Shown: piece by piece, positions 1 to 10,729 of the stretch
How positions within the stretch are numbered: the stretch's first letter is position 1
Layout of the letters: each line of letters begins with the position of its first letter
NCBI GenBank assembly: GCA_023630585.1
Contig: CM042552.1
Location: 18,328,069 to 18,392,068 of the forward strand
Source of the DNA: Cranoglanis bouderius
Lineage: Eukaryota; Chordata; Actinopteri; Siluriformes; Cranoglanididae
Direction of reading: 5' to 3'
DNA length: 64,000 nucleotides
Translations under genes and position numbers: made by a program
The notes under the pieces: model-generated
Told to the model about the DNA's origin: nothing
The model's input: only the letters and a program-made list of their open reading frames with translations
Database searches by the model: none

Positions 1-108
1 CATGGTTCTATGTTTAGAAGTGAACTAAAGCTGAATAAACTGACGTAGTGAAAGTTTCACTGAGGTTATTCTCAGCTTTAATGTGGCTTTTCCTCTGATC
101 CTGTGCAG

Positions 109-204
109 TGTTTGGAGGATCACCTGTGAGTGGATCAAGGCTTCCTCCACACCTGGATTCCCTCTGAACAGAGTCATTACTGCAGCTGGGTTGTTGTAGC
201 TAAA
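109..204 (+). other. gpc5: 5' UTR of gpc5, possibly starting at a splice acceptor
   Basis: A pyrimidine-rich stretch ends in CTGTGCAG at 108, which would be a good splice acceptor. The first in-frame ATG is at 205 with A at -3 and G at +4. Bases 1-204 contain few CpGs and no TATA or GC box that I can defend. This fits a 5' UTR exon joined to an upstream non-coding exon, but transcription starting inside 1-204 is not excluded. Confidence 0.3.
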
Positions 205-355
205 ATGGAGAGCTGGTGGTGGCTGGTGTGTTTTTGGCTGGCCGCTCTCACTGAGGGAGCGCAACAAAACTCGACGAGCTGCGATGGAGTGCGCAAACTT
301 CTGCAGCTGCAGCAGATCGACGCAACAGCTGGTGTACTGGACACACCTGGGACAG
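205..355 (+). CDS. gpc5: gpc5 coding exon 1: signal peptide and N-terminus of glypican-5
   Basis: The exon encodes residues 1-50 plus the first base of codon 51 (phase 1) and ends ACAG|GTAAGG. The start ATG is the first in this frame and is followed by a hydrophobic, Trp-rich signal segment (MESWWWLVCFWLAAL), with cleavage expected near residues 18-20. NST at 22-24 is a potential N-glycosylation site. Cys26 in the context SCDGVRKLL matches the first conserved glypican cysteine (human GPC5 has TCEEVRKLF). The 3' part is rich in CTGCAG and CAG codons. The signal peptide is unusual in having four Trp among its first 11 residues. The gene family call is strong; the exact signal cleavage site is inference. 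Confidence 0.88.
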
Positions 356-483
356 GTAAGGGACAGCATTGCAATACACAAATACACACATCTGGGAGAG
401 GTTAAGAGACATCGTTACCATGCACACACACTTGAGACAGATTAAGCTATGGAACTTTCCCATTGAGATACACTGATGGAATG

Positions 484-590
484 TTGGACAATTAGAATTT
501 CATCTACCAGGTGTCATAATGTCATGTCTATGATGTCATAATGGGAATTACAGCAGCCAACCAATCAGCAACTCTGATTTTAAACTCTTT
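484..590. repeat. dispersed repeat copy A (CCAATCAGCA element)
   Basis: The stretch from ATGTTGGACAATT through GATGTCATAATGGG and ACAGCAGCCAACCAATCAGC to a TTTTAAACTC end is repeated, with about 75-80% identity by eye, at about 26771-26860. It contains a CCAAT box (CCAATCA) and CRE-like GATGTCAT words. I do not recognise the family. Confidence 0.6.
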
Positions 591-2064
591 CCTTGTCGCT
601 CTTTTCATGCCTTATGTTTCCTTCAGGTAGTGTACTTCTAGAACCCTGTAATGATTGTTTTTTTATTGCTGCTGCTGTTCCACTTTGAGTTGTGTCCTTG
701 TTGCAAGTTTCATTGGAGCCTACACTTGTGAGGGCCCGAAGATTAGATCAGCAAATTCTTTTATCTATGTGAAGTTTAGGAGTTTAAGTCTAAACCGTTT
801 TATCCTTCCATCTCCCCAGGATGAGATAAGCAGAGCTTCATGTCTGGGTTTGACACTGTTTAGTTTCTGTCCAACAACAAGCACAACATGTACACACCTG
901 TGCTTCGAGCGACTGTATTTCAGAACTATGGTTGGAATTGTGTGATACGTTCAGCTGGATAACAGCTAGCTACCTTACTTACTAGTAAACACTAGACAAC
1001 AATGTTGTAACGTCGTACTTGACTATTAGGATGTATTACATAATTATACAAAAATGATTGGAGAGCTGATCCGTTTGATTGGGAGAACAGTGTCTGCACC
1101 AGCTGGAATGTAAAATTATGATGAACTGTAGTTAGAATAAGGGGTGTTGATATGATAAGGGGCATGGTTACTTGCCAGCTGTATTCACACAATGTATTTG
1201 AATGCTTTCAAGCACCCTGAGAAGACAAGATGTCCAAGGGGATCACCAGGGTGTGAAACATGCCCAGGATAATAATTGGGTGGGGCAAGTAGTTTACTTG
1301 CAATGTACGTAGGTACAGTTCTGATTGTTAAATGTTAGCATGATGGTCAGGTTAGGATCATTGGTGCGGTTAGAACTTGGCTTTAATTACATCTTTATTC
1401 ACAATTACTATTCACAAATATGACCGACTGTAGAGTGAACCTGAATTTTTGATCTTCTCAAGATGCAGTTGAATATCTGATGGATCCAAGAAGCAGGTTT
1501 CACAAGTGTGCTTTCTGTATCCACGGGCATAATGTTTGCATTTTTCCCACTGAGTGTTGGGCCGTGTCGGGTCTTGTAAGCGCGGGGTAGAGAAGTGACG
1601 CGTCGCCGCTTTGTGAAAATAAATCTGTCTGAATATGAAACATTTGGGTGGAGGTTCAAGGAGGAGAGAAAACCTTGCCCCGAGGCTCATCGTCTCAGAT
1701 AATCTGGATGAACAGGAGACGAGGAGGAGATGACGATCGAGAAAACGATTTTAATTTGAAAACCACAAGTGATGCCGTGTGTGTTGATCTTCAAAAACAT
1801 GACATCTGCGTTTCTGATTCAGAGATGGAAAATCTCTCTGAAAGATAAACGTTTTATTCATGCAGGGTTTTTTTACACTCACGTGCACCAGTTCGTGTTC
1901 AAACTTGCTGCTACACAGCTGACCTGCATACAGAGGAGTGTGTGTGCTGGTATCGAGTGCGAGTGTGTTGTGTATGAAGAGTTGTTGCTAGCTTTGATGA
2001 TATCATTCAAAGAGATAAGCAGGAACAAGATGTTCTCCTGATTGTATGTTTTCACACTGCACAT

Positions 2065-2215
2065 TTAGAGAAAAGAGCTCTTCATGGGTTCTTTGGATGG
2101 TTGATGGTTTTGTCCTTCTTAAGGTGTTGTACTTTGAACCTTTTCTGAAAGGAAAGCCTTTTGTAGGGGTCTACATAGAACCTTTAAGGGTTTCTCAGTT
2201 TGCCCATCTGGGGCC
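2065..2215. repeat. AGAACC/AAGGGTTCT dispersed repeat
   Basis: This degenerate repeat is built on GGGTTCTTTGGATGGTTGAT followed by TAGAACCTTTAAGGG-type words. Related pieces lie at about 2440-2510 and 8985-9110. The ends are partly complementary (GGTTCT against AGAACC), as in short palindromic non-autonomous elements common in teleost introns. There is no coding content. Confidence 0.45.
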
Positions 2216-2439
2216 ACCATTAAAGGTGCTAGATGAAACTATGCTGGTGTCACTGCTGTATTGAGAATGGATCACCCCAGTTGTATCTGCTCAGTAGTGG
2301 TCATATGTTGATCCTTCTTCACTGATGGACAGCGTAGATGGAGCTAAATCAAGCCTTCATAGTTCCAAACTTGTGCAGTGGCATTAAGGCTTGGACTTTA
2401 TTACAGGCTTTACGACTTTACCATATTAACCAAAAGAGA

Positions 2440-2510
2440 GAAATTGTTCTTCACGGGTTCTTTGGACTGGAGAAGTAAACCTTGTCAGGTTCTACGTAGT
2501 TACCTTTAAA
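2440..2510. repeat. AGAACC/AAGGGTTCT repeat, second piece
   Basis: The words TTCTTCACGGGTTCTTTGGA and TCAGGTTCTACGTAG match the 5' and middle parts of the copy at 2065-2215. It is truncated. Confidence 0.4.
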
Positions 2511-2739
2511 CATAGATTTAAGAGGCAACGTCACAGTTTTACCCAACAATTTCATCTTTGACTGACTGTTTTTAAAATTTTCCCGCATTGTGTTTTCTTA
2601 GAGCTTTAGGCGTGATTTACATAGCCATGATCCAAGGAAAATATGCCATCCTTAAGTTGAATCCAAAATAGCTTTCTATTCATTTTCTTTGTGCACTTTA
2701 TACAGTACAATGTAATGGAACAGTACACCCTAATTAGTG

Positions 2740-3265
2740 CCATACTTGGATTTTATGGCTTGGGACTTAACTTGGATTCTACAGCTGTGAGACAATGGAC
2801 TTTTGACTTGGACATTATAGTTTGGGACGCTGTATTTGACTCTCACTCTATGGCTTGGGATTCAACTTGGACTCTAGGTCTACAGAGTCTGGACCTGACT
2901 TGGATCCTAGAGCTAGAAATGTTCTTGGTACACGAGTCGACTCAGATTCTATGATTTTGGACTCCAGAAGGATTTTAGGTATACAGACACTCTGGGCACA
3001 ACTTGGACTCCAGAGCTCTTGACTCGACTCACACGTTACAGCTTGGGACCCTGTATTTGACTCTGGCTCTATAGCTTTGGACTATGGACCTGACTCTAGG
3101 AATACCCACTATGGGTTTGATTTGACTCGAGATCTCGAAACCATGGACTCAATTCTGACACAGCTTGGGGTACTAGACTCGACTCTGATTCTATGGCTTG
3201 GGACCACTCAAATCAGACTCTAGGACTGCATACTCTGGACTTGATTAGGACTCCAGATTCCACTC
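2740..3265. repeat. degenerate GGACTC word array
   Basis: About 0.5 kb is dominated by variants of TTGGACTC, GGGACT, TCTAGAGC and CTTGGGAC spaced 10-25 bp apart, with no fixed period. The same vocabulary returns at 7195-7720 in intron 2, so this looks like a decayed minisatellite family rather than gene sequence. Confidence 0.6.
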
Positions 3266-3276
3266 TCACTCTAGCA

Positions 3277-3456
3277 ATGGTCACCAGCCCTCTTCCTTGA
3301 ACTATCTTCCTGCAGGTTTGATTTCCAACCAAAATCTAACACACCTGTTTGAGTATATCAAGAACTACTTAAGGCAATGATTAGATGATCAGGTGGGCAT
3401 GATTATGGTTAAAGTCTTCAGGAAGGTAAATCTTCAGGAACAGGGTTGGTGAGCAT
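3277..3456. mobile_element. palindromic MITE, about 180 bp
   Basis: The left end GGTCACCAGCCCTCTTCCTT and the right end GGAACAGGGTTGGTGAGCA are inverted relatives, and the inner CTTCCTGCAG / CTTCAGGAAGG words are also inverted. The element resembles the widespread fish repeat with CCAACCCTGTTCCTGGAGA termini, probably a hAT-type non-autonomous element (family from memory). It has no coding capacity. Confidence 0.6.
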
Positions 3457-3728
3457 TGATCTATAGCTAGGATGTGATCAGAACCCGACATGCACACTCC
3501 TCTAGAATCTGGGTAGTCGTGGGTTCAGATTTGCTAATGAGTCATATTGCATTATTTGGTGGTAAAGGGTGCACAACACGTACATACACACACACCAGCC
3601 TGATGGATCCTCATGTACATGCAAGACCAGTAGATAGAACTATATTGGGAACATGTCATTAAATAAGAGGTCTGATGTATGTGTATACATATTCACATAA
3701 AATAAATGTCCTTTTTCGTTTCTGGCAG

Positions 3729-3890
3729 CATCGGATCTTCAGGTGTGTCTTAGCCGCGATGTGACCTGCTGCACAAGGAAGGTGGAGGAGCAGTACCAGA
3801 CAGCAGTGCGCCAGGATATCCAGAACCTTTTGCAGACCTTCAGCTACAACCTGAAGCTCCTCATCACACAAAATATTGCCGCCTTACAAG
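3729..3890 (+). CDS. gpc5: gpc5 coding exon 2
   Basis: This exon runs from the acceptor TTTCTGGCAG to the donor TTACAAG|GTGAGT. It is 162 nt and encodes residues 51-104, phase 1 at both ends, and so is symmetric. It carries Cys57 (DLQVC) and the Cys64-Cys65 pair in DVTCCTRKVEEQY, matching the conserved DLQVC and CCTRKMEE blocks of GPC3 and GPC5. The remainder is an amphipathic helix (YNLKLLITQN) like the first long helix of the glypican core. All three cysteines belong to the conserved set of 14. Confidence 0.93.
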
Positions 3891-4358
3891 GTGAGTGAGA
3901 TCAGACCAGGTCTGAACCCTTCTTGTCAAGCTTGCCTCGGGCTGGGTCTGTACTTGCCTCTTGGTTTAGGTTGACTTTATTTGGGCTGAGACAGTTCAGC
4001 AGAACATGAAATGTTCAGAAATGTCCTCCTTAATGTTTCCTTTAGCTTTTCTCAGTTAACCATCTTCAGACACCAAAAATGGCTGATCGAGGACTTTAGC
4101 AGGATATAGGATGTTCTGGATCTTTGTTTTTTTGGTCGTGTGTTTGTGTGTTAGTGTGTGATGTTAGTCCTCAGTGGTTTGTGTGTATTACAGGGCCCAG
4201 TGGCGGTAATTTAAGGTACTTAAATTGCATTCTGGGAGGCTAATGGCTCATGATGAGATGTTTCTGTGACTGTAAACACATACGCAGACTTGTGCTCAAA
4301 TCTAATGTCCTGGTAAAAAAAAGTACGAACCTGTAATTTACCACCCATAGAGCATTCT

Positions 4359-4570
4359 GTGTCCCTCTGTATCTCTGTCTCTCTCTTAACATCAGCGTAT
4401 CAGTCCCTCTCTCCCTCTGTCACTTTATCAGTCTCATATCTATATCACTGTCTCTTTTTCAGTCTGTCTCACTCTCTATCTGTCTTGCATTCTATATTTT
4501 CTCTTTCTCCATGCCTTACTGCCTATACCTCTATATCTAGGTCTCTCTTTCTATACCTGTCTCACACTGT
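4359..4570. repeat. TCTCTGTCTC low-complexity tract
   Basis: The stretch is almost all C/T on this strand, built from TCTCTGTCTC, CCTCTGT and CTATATCT words. It is a degenerate pyrimidine microsatellite; the open frame across it comes from composition. Confidence 0.6.
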
Positions 4571-5034
4571 TTCTCCGCTGTTCCGTTTCCACATTCAGTT
4601 TCAGTAGCATTGGTTTAACGTTTAGCTTTTAGCTCATGAGGACAGCTGAAGCACGGTTGATCACCTATTAGACAAACACGCTCATGAGCTCATCTGGCAC
4701 CCTCGCACACCTGTGTGAGTAAACACACGTCCAACCTGTGACTCACACCCTGGCACTTTCTCTCACTTCATGGCTGTGGTCCATTCTTTAATACCGGCTT
4801 GAGTGCACATCTACAGTATACTGCTTTGCTCAATACCTAGGAAAGCTGTTGCCTTGGGTGCTAGTAAGTCTAGCAATTTAGTTACATAAGCTAGCTATGT
4901 AAACGGTGAGGTGGCTTATTTAGCTGGTTCATTTTAACCATGAAATGGCTTATGGCAGATTACATGCTACATTCAAACTCAGTCACATGTTTGTGTTTAC
5001 AAGAACAGAAGATTCAATATGAACGACTTTTTAT

Positions 5035-5215
5035 GACGTTTGTCACAACGGTGTGGCGTTTAAATCAGGTTAGCATCCGATGCTAACAGTCGTTACGGAG
5101 TCATTTTGATTGTATGGTATTTTCTGACACATCTGAGGTAAATGTTGACGTTCCTGACAATTCTCTCATTTTCAGTTGTCTTTACGTTGCTGTATAAAAT
5201 AACAGCTACGTGCTA
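5035..5215 (+). repeat. unclassified dispersed repeat, copy 1 (CATCTGAGG family)
   Basis: This is the best copy of a family also seen at about 6400-6535, 29945-30095 and, inverted, 44800-44880. The shared core is ACACATCTGAGGTAAATGTT, then GACGTTCCTGACAATTCT, TTTTCAG and GTCTTTACGTTGCTG. An upstream part with GATGCTAA is shared with the 29945 copy. I do not recognise the family, and no coding capacity is visible. Confidence 0.55.
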
Positions 5216-6399
5216 GCTAGTCACATCAACCCTGATTTAGCTTAGCGAGCTTAGCTAGTGTCCATATTACCACAAACACTTTAACCACTCGAATGTCACA
5301 CCCAAGTTGCACTCAAACAAAACGCCAACAAAAGCAAACACCAACACGACCGCTAGCTTTTTACGCTTTCATTTCGGTCACGGCGACGGTTTGGTTGTCC
5401 GTGTCTGCCTAAGCTTTTACGGCGCTCTGAACTGGTAACCCGAAGGACACTTGATTTGGAACACAGCCAGTCAGACAAAAAAAAGGCTTTGAGGGAAAAA
5501 ATAGCCCGTACACAGCAGGTGAGACAAAATAATCGTTTTTGGTTTCCATGGAGGGATGACTGAATGCGAAAGAAAAGGTCCCCCAACCAACCAACCAAAC
5601 ACACACACACACACACAGACAGACTTTGAGCCAAAGCTGTGTCCTTTCATTCTCAGAGTGTGCTTTATTACTGAGGCATTTACATGGTGCTCTGTAATGG
5701 CATTGCTGAAAGACTAGGACACCTGGTTTGTTATACATGCTAACATACTAATTAGCTATATTGCTAATGCTAAGGACATCTCTTGGCTTTCACACCATTC
5801 ACATTTTTATAGCCTCAAAATGAATTTGTTCATTTTTCAAGTTTTACCATTCTGCTCCTCTGCATTTATCTGTATAAATTTATTTATCTGTGTATCTGTA
5901 TTTATCAAAGTTTCACAGCGTATTGCACGCTAAAACTCTGAATCAGCTAAGGTTTGTGGCACCGTTAGCATCAACATTGAGACAGCCTCAAGGTCTCATA
6001 ATTGTTTGTTTATTTATTTGGATTATAGATCATCTCGAATGTTTTCCGGGACGTTCTAATACCCCGAATGAACTAATGCAAAGTGCATCTTTGGCTTCAT
6101 TCGACACCATTAGCTTTCAGATTTAATTTTTTTTTTTTTCATTTTACTCAGGAGTTTGATGTTGCCAAACCCACGATATTAACATTGCTAATTAATTCAG
6201 CAAGGCTAATATTGATCACGCAACACTAATATCACTAGGGTTAATACACTTATTGTGGATGTTTGCTGCATTAGCCGTCGTTTTCTGCTTTTTGACTGCG
6301 AGTAACTGTTCAATCGAAATGTATAACATTATAACGTATAATATTTGTACATTTATTTCAGTAGAACCACTATTTTTTTTTTAATGCTGGATTTGCAGT

Positions 6400-6535
6400 C
6401 AATGATAGTGTAACTTTAGCCACACTGAGTGCTTTTAAAGTAATTTTTCCAACATACCTGAGGTAAATGTTGACGTTACTGACTGTTCCGTCTCGTTTCC
6501 AGTCCCACTGTGTCTTTACACTGTCCACATAAAAG
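6400..6535 (+). repeat. CATCTGAGG family, copy 2
   Basis: ACATACCTGAGGTAAATGTT, GACGTTACTGACTGTTCCGT, CTCGTTTCCAG and GTGTCTTTACACTGTCC line up with copy 1 at 5035-5215 in the same orientation. Confidence 0.5.
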
Positions 6536-7194
6536 ACTTCACACAGTGCTAATATTGCTAATCCTGTTATCCTTAAGCATGAAATGTGACCCATTTCCAT
6601 CAGGATGTTTACATTGTCCAGTTCCATAGCCCGTGGACACCGGACACAACATTGTTAACTAGTGCACGTCTTTAAGACGGGCTTAAAGACGATCCTCTTG
6701 GATGCGTAATGTTGATAAATAGCACATTACATGCATGACTGATACTCTAATGTGCCACTCTGCTTGCTGTCACTTTGGTTTTGATTGAGTCTCACTGGTA
6801 GCATCTGGCTATTTATTTATGCGTGTCTCTCTTTGTCTCACATTTTAGACTAATTACTTTTAGTGGCAGGACGCAGAAAAGCCACGTGGGTGGCTGTGTG
6901 TGAGAGAGAGAGAGAAAGAGAGACGTCTCATTCCCAAGAGAATTTTTTTCAGATGGGAATTCCCCTCAGCAGTGAATCTGTATTTAAAGCCTATGTGAGC
7001 CACAAGGCTAATGAAGCTAACAAGTATGGCTTCCAGTTTAGCACTGTGCAATCTGCACGCCTCGAATGGTTTTGCGGAGTTGTTCCCTGTCTCAAGCAGG
7101 CTTATGTGGTTTCTCAGACTGTATGGCACACTACAAAAATGGACTAAAGAATGCTGCATAGCTGAAAACAGCCCATATTGACGCCAAATCCCTT

Positions 7195-7720
7195 TCTGGA
7201 GTCTGGACCTGGACTCTACAGTTACAACTCTGAGCTCTAGAGCTATACACTCTGGACTCGGACACTACGTCTATGGACTTGATCGACCAAACCTAGAATC
7301 AATGCACTTGAATTTAACCATGGATTCTTGGACTCGGACTCTTGATCTAGTGATACAGAACTTGACTTGGACTCACTTGCTTGAGACTCTCTGGACTTGA
7401 CTCAGACGCTAGAAGCTAGGAACTCTGACTTCACTCGGTTTTTTACCAGCTTGAGACACATTGGCTTAACTCTAGAGCTTATGACTCTATACTTTGTACA
7501 GACAATGTGTACTCAACACAGAATCTAGACCTAGGAACTGTGTACCTGAGACAGACTCTAGATGTTGGAACTATGTACTAGACACAGACTCTGGAACTAG
7601 GAACTATGTACACAGCATAGAATCTAGACCTAGGAACCACTGTAGGTTCTTCACACAGACTCTAGAACTAGGAACTGCTGTATGTACTTGACACGGAGTC
7701 TAGAACTAGCGAGCATGTTT
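7195..7720. repeat. degenerate GGACTC / TCTAGAACTAGGAACT array
   Basis: It starts with the same GGACTC and TTGGACTCGG words as 2740-3265. It then becomes more regular from about 7490, with repeats of CACAGACTCTAGAACTAGGA type at roughly 35-45 bp spacing. The open frame across it is due to the repeat. Confidence 0.6.
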
Positions 7721-7806
7721 AATGTCTCATGACAGAGCCTCACTAATACAGCATTGTGTAGTCTGTACTGTGGTCTCATCCTCTTCTCTTTGCAAGAGTT
7801 CTGACA

Positions 7807-7808
<2 letters not shown>

Positions 7809-7842
<34 letters not shown>
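7809..7842. repeat. (CT)17 microsatellite
   Basis: This is an uninterrupted CT dinucleotide run. A second, impure CT/CTAT tract lies at about 8031-8073. Confidence 0.9.
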
Positions 7843-7847
<5 letters not shown>

Positions 7848-8639
7848 TCACACACGAAAACACACACTTGGTAACCTCGGTCAGGAGCTCCACTTCTCCT
7901 CACGCAAAATAACAGGGTTCAAAAACAGTGCATTCTTTCACCATGAGAACTGGAAAGAGACAAAAAGAGAGATGGATGTAGAAAGTAGGACAGAGATAGA
8001 AGGATTTGTCTTTCAGTCATAATGTTTTCTGTCTCTCTCTCTCTATCTATCTATCTTTCGCTCTCTCTCTCTGTGTATGTGTGAGACTATAATAGCTGTC
8101 TGTAACACCAGACTGACTCCTAAATCCACCCGCACGCAATCTCGCACTAGCAACAAACTTCATACAAACAGCTTTTTCCCTGTAATTTCACGCACACAAA
8201 CATACACTAAATCCAGTAATTAAGAATGTATTCCTGAAGCGTGAGCTGTACTCAAGGACACGCTGCGGCGGAATGAGACTGGGGCGATGTACAGTATATC
8301 TGATTGGACGTTCAGTTTAAAAACGTGTGCAATTGTTGATATGGGGACGTTTTCTGTAAGGAGATGTTTAACATTTATGGAAGGAATCTCCAGTGTCGGT
8401 GCTTTGTAACAGTCAGATGCAAAGCTCACCACACCACCTTATCCTCCACCTGTTGTGAGGGGGGGGGAAGCTTCCTGTCTCCGTTAAGATGCTGATGACG
8501 ACGACAACCTGCTGGCAAGGATAATGAACACACTTCATTTGTTTTATCACTGTGTGTGTGTGTGTGTTAGTGAGACATAAAGTAAGATCTTCATAAGTAT
8601 CAAAGTCCGCTGGTAATGACTCGATTCGTTATTGTTCCT

Positions 8640-8870
8640 CCCTCGTTCTCCCAGCACCGAGCGGCTGTGTTCCATTAACATCGCCCGTGCTGGAACAGAG
8701 CGCGCTCGGTGTAATTGAATTGGGCGAGCGGGACATTAAGTGATTAACTCTTAACGGATTTTCTCGCCTCTCAGTGGAGCGGCTCCTCTGTCTCCTAATT
8801 AACTCGCACTCGTTAACTAACCGGATCATGTAGCTGAGAAAATGGAGTACCGCAGGACTGGAGAACAACG
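8640..8870. promoter_or_regulatory. candidate conserved non-coding element
   Basis: This repeat-free, CpG-containing island within AT-rich intron carries several homeodomain-like words (GTAATTGAATTG, TTAAGTGATTAACTC, CCTAATTAACTCG, GTTAACTAA). Its composition differs from both flanks. This is pattern recognition only; cross-species conservation has not been seen. Confidence 0.2.
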
Positions 8871-8984
8871 AATGTCTAATCCTGTTGGAGGATTTCCTCG
8901 TTTAGCGTAGATGCCATGTAGTCTGGTTTAGACAACAAAGAACATGGTTGCTTGGGAGGATTGTGTCCCCTGGTCAGATGCCAC

Positions 8985-9110
8985 AATACAAAGGTTCTTA
9001 AAGGGTTCTTGGGATAGTTACTAGTTTTTGGCTTCCTAAAAAGCTTCTACTTGGAACCCTTTCTGATAGGGATATATGATGTATGTAGAACATTCATGGC
9101 TTCCACCAGA
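8985..9110. repeat. AGAACC/AAGGGTTCT repeat, third piece
   Basis: AAAGGTTCTTAAAGGGTTCT, TTGGCTTCCTAAAAAGCTTC and GGAACCCTTTCTGATAGGG follow the order seen at 2065-2215. Confidence 0.45.
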
Positions 9111-9339
9111 GAAGCAACCCATAATCCCTTTGAGGGTTCAACATTTAAACTTGGGGGGGGATCTGAACACATTTCTATAGACATATTTTTGGAAATATCA
9201 CAGACTCAGAAATCATTTGAAGAATACAGAAACATTTTCCAAGGAGGTTTCCCCCCCCCCCAGAAAATTATCAGGATTTTTTTTTTTATGAAGAACTACT
9301 GAACAACTTTAGGAGCTCAGAAACTCTACAGGAAGCCTG

Positions 9340-9620
9340 GAGTTTTTTCAAGAACTGAGCAACATTTTCCAGAATACTGAGACCTCTTCAGAAACCAGGA
9401 AACTGTTAACTTTTTCAAGCACGTGGGGAACTTCTTCAGGAACTTTGATGGAAGCCCAGCTACATAGCATGTTTCCTGGAATCAAAGAACCAGTAACGTT
9501 TAGAAATGAACTGAACATTTTCATGGACCCAGCGACCTGTTCAGAAATCTGGGAACTCTTATAGGAGTCTAGAAATTATTTCAAGGAACTTCAAGACCTT
9601 ATTTGGGAACCCATATGCTT
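9340..9620. repeat. degenerate AGGAACT / AGAAACC word stretch
   Basis: Short words such as CAGGAACT, GGGAACTCTT, TTTCAAG and CAGAAACC recur irregularly through this stretch, like the other decayed word arrays of the window. No fixed period could be set by eye. Confidence 0.35.
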
Positions 9621-10729
9621 TTTGTTAGATGTTATTTTAACGAACCTAGGACTTTTTGTAGGAGCTCTGTTACCTTGGTTGTGTTGCCGCTGAAGGAAAC
9701 TAGAATGATTTAACTTTTTGTTTTGGAAGTGGTGCTGTTCTCTAGACCAGGAACTGTTGGGGGTGGAGCTTGCCATACTGATCATTGCTGATTGGTGTAA
9801 CGCAAGCTTAGACCAACCCTTTTAGCAGATATTTTTTTGAAAACTTGTTTACTTGGTGCTACATTTCCACTGCGCTTTCAATAGCCTTCACAGGGAATCG
9901 GGAGGAGCCATGATCACTTCAGAATGCACTGAGACTGTGAATCATGGAATGGCCAATACAATGGACAAGAGGGTTACTTCTCATTACACACACTCTTTTA
10001 TTTAGTACAATAAGATTCAAAATCTCCTTATACTTTGTAAACAAGTGTATTAACAACGAATAAGTCAAAATTCTACCATACATTAACATACAAAGCGTTT
10101 GTGACAAATTCCCCCATCACAAATCATGTGTTTCCTTTCATCTTATTTCCTCGGTTTTATCCTCCCTGCCTTACGAACACGTGTTAAGTGGAAACCGGCT
10201 AAACCACAAGAGTCATATGACTGACTTGCATCGCTCTGTTTAACACAAACCCAACATCAAGCACACACCAATTTTCCCAACAGTGGTGATGACCAGCACT
10301 GCAAACAAAATGATGGAGGGATGGAAAGTGCAGTTTTAAAAGAGATGCAGTTCAAAATACTTTTCAGAAACTTAACAAGAAAGAAAGACTGTGGGAAGGA
10401 AAGAAAGACCAGATGGGGGGGGATCTGAAAATAGTGACCATGAAAGAAAATTAGGGAAAGTACAATTAAAATGGAAGAAAGTATGAAATGTATAATTAAC
10501 AAAGAAATGAAGGGTGAAATGGAAAAAGAAAGGTAGGTAAAAAATTTAAAAATGAAAAAAGGTTGGAAGGAAGAAATTAAAATTAAGAAAGGGAGGGAGA
10601 ACCCCATCTCTGTGTGTTTAGAGAACCTTATCTGTGATCATGGAAACAGTCAAGATATTTTGGAAGGTGAAACTAAGATCTTACTGAGTCACGCACACCA
10701 GTTTTACAGTCAGTCGTTCCTACACATGC

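Larger units (their letters stand above)
356..3728 (+). other. gpc5: gpc5 intron 1
   Basis: The intron has a GTAAGG donor and a TTTCTGGCAG acceptor. It holds a dispersed CCAAT-containing repeat (about 484-590), AGAACC-type repeat pieces (about 2065-2215 and 2440-2510), a degenerate GGACTC array (about 2740-3265) and a palindromic MITE (about 3277-3456). I see no gene or recognisable element between about 600 and 2060; the short open frames there have no recognisable domain. Confidence 0.75.

Noticed and set aside
655..945. 96-codon frame in intron 1
   Set aside because: No domain, poor coding composition, and it lies entirely inside a spliced intron.
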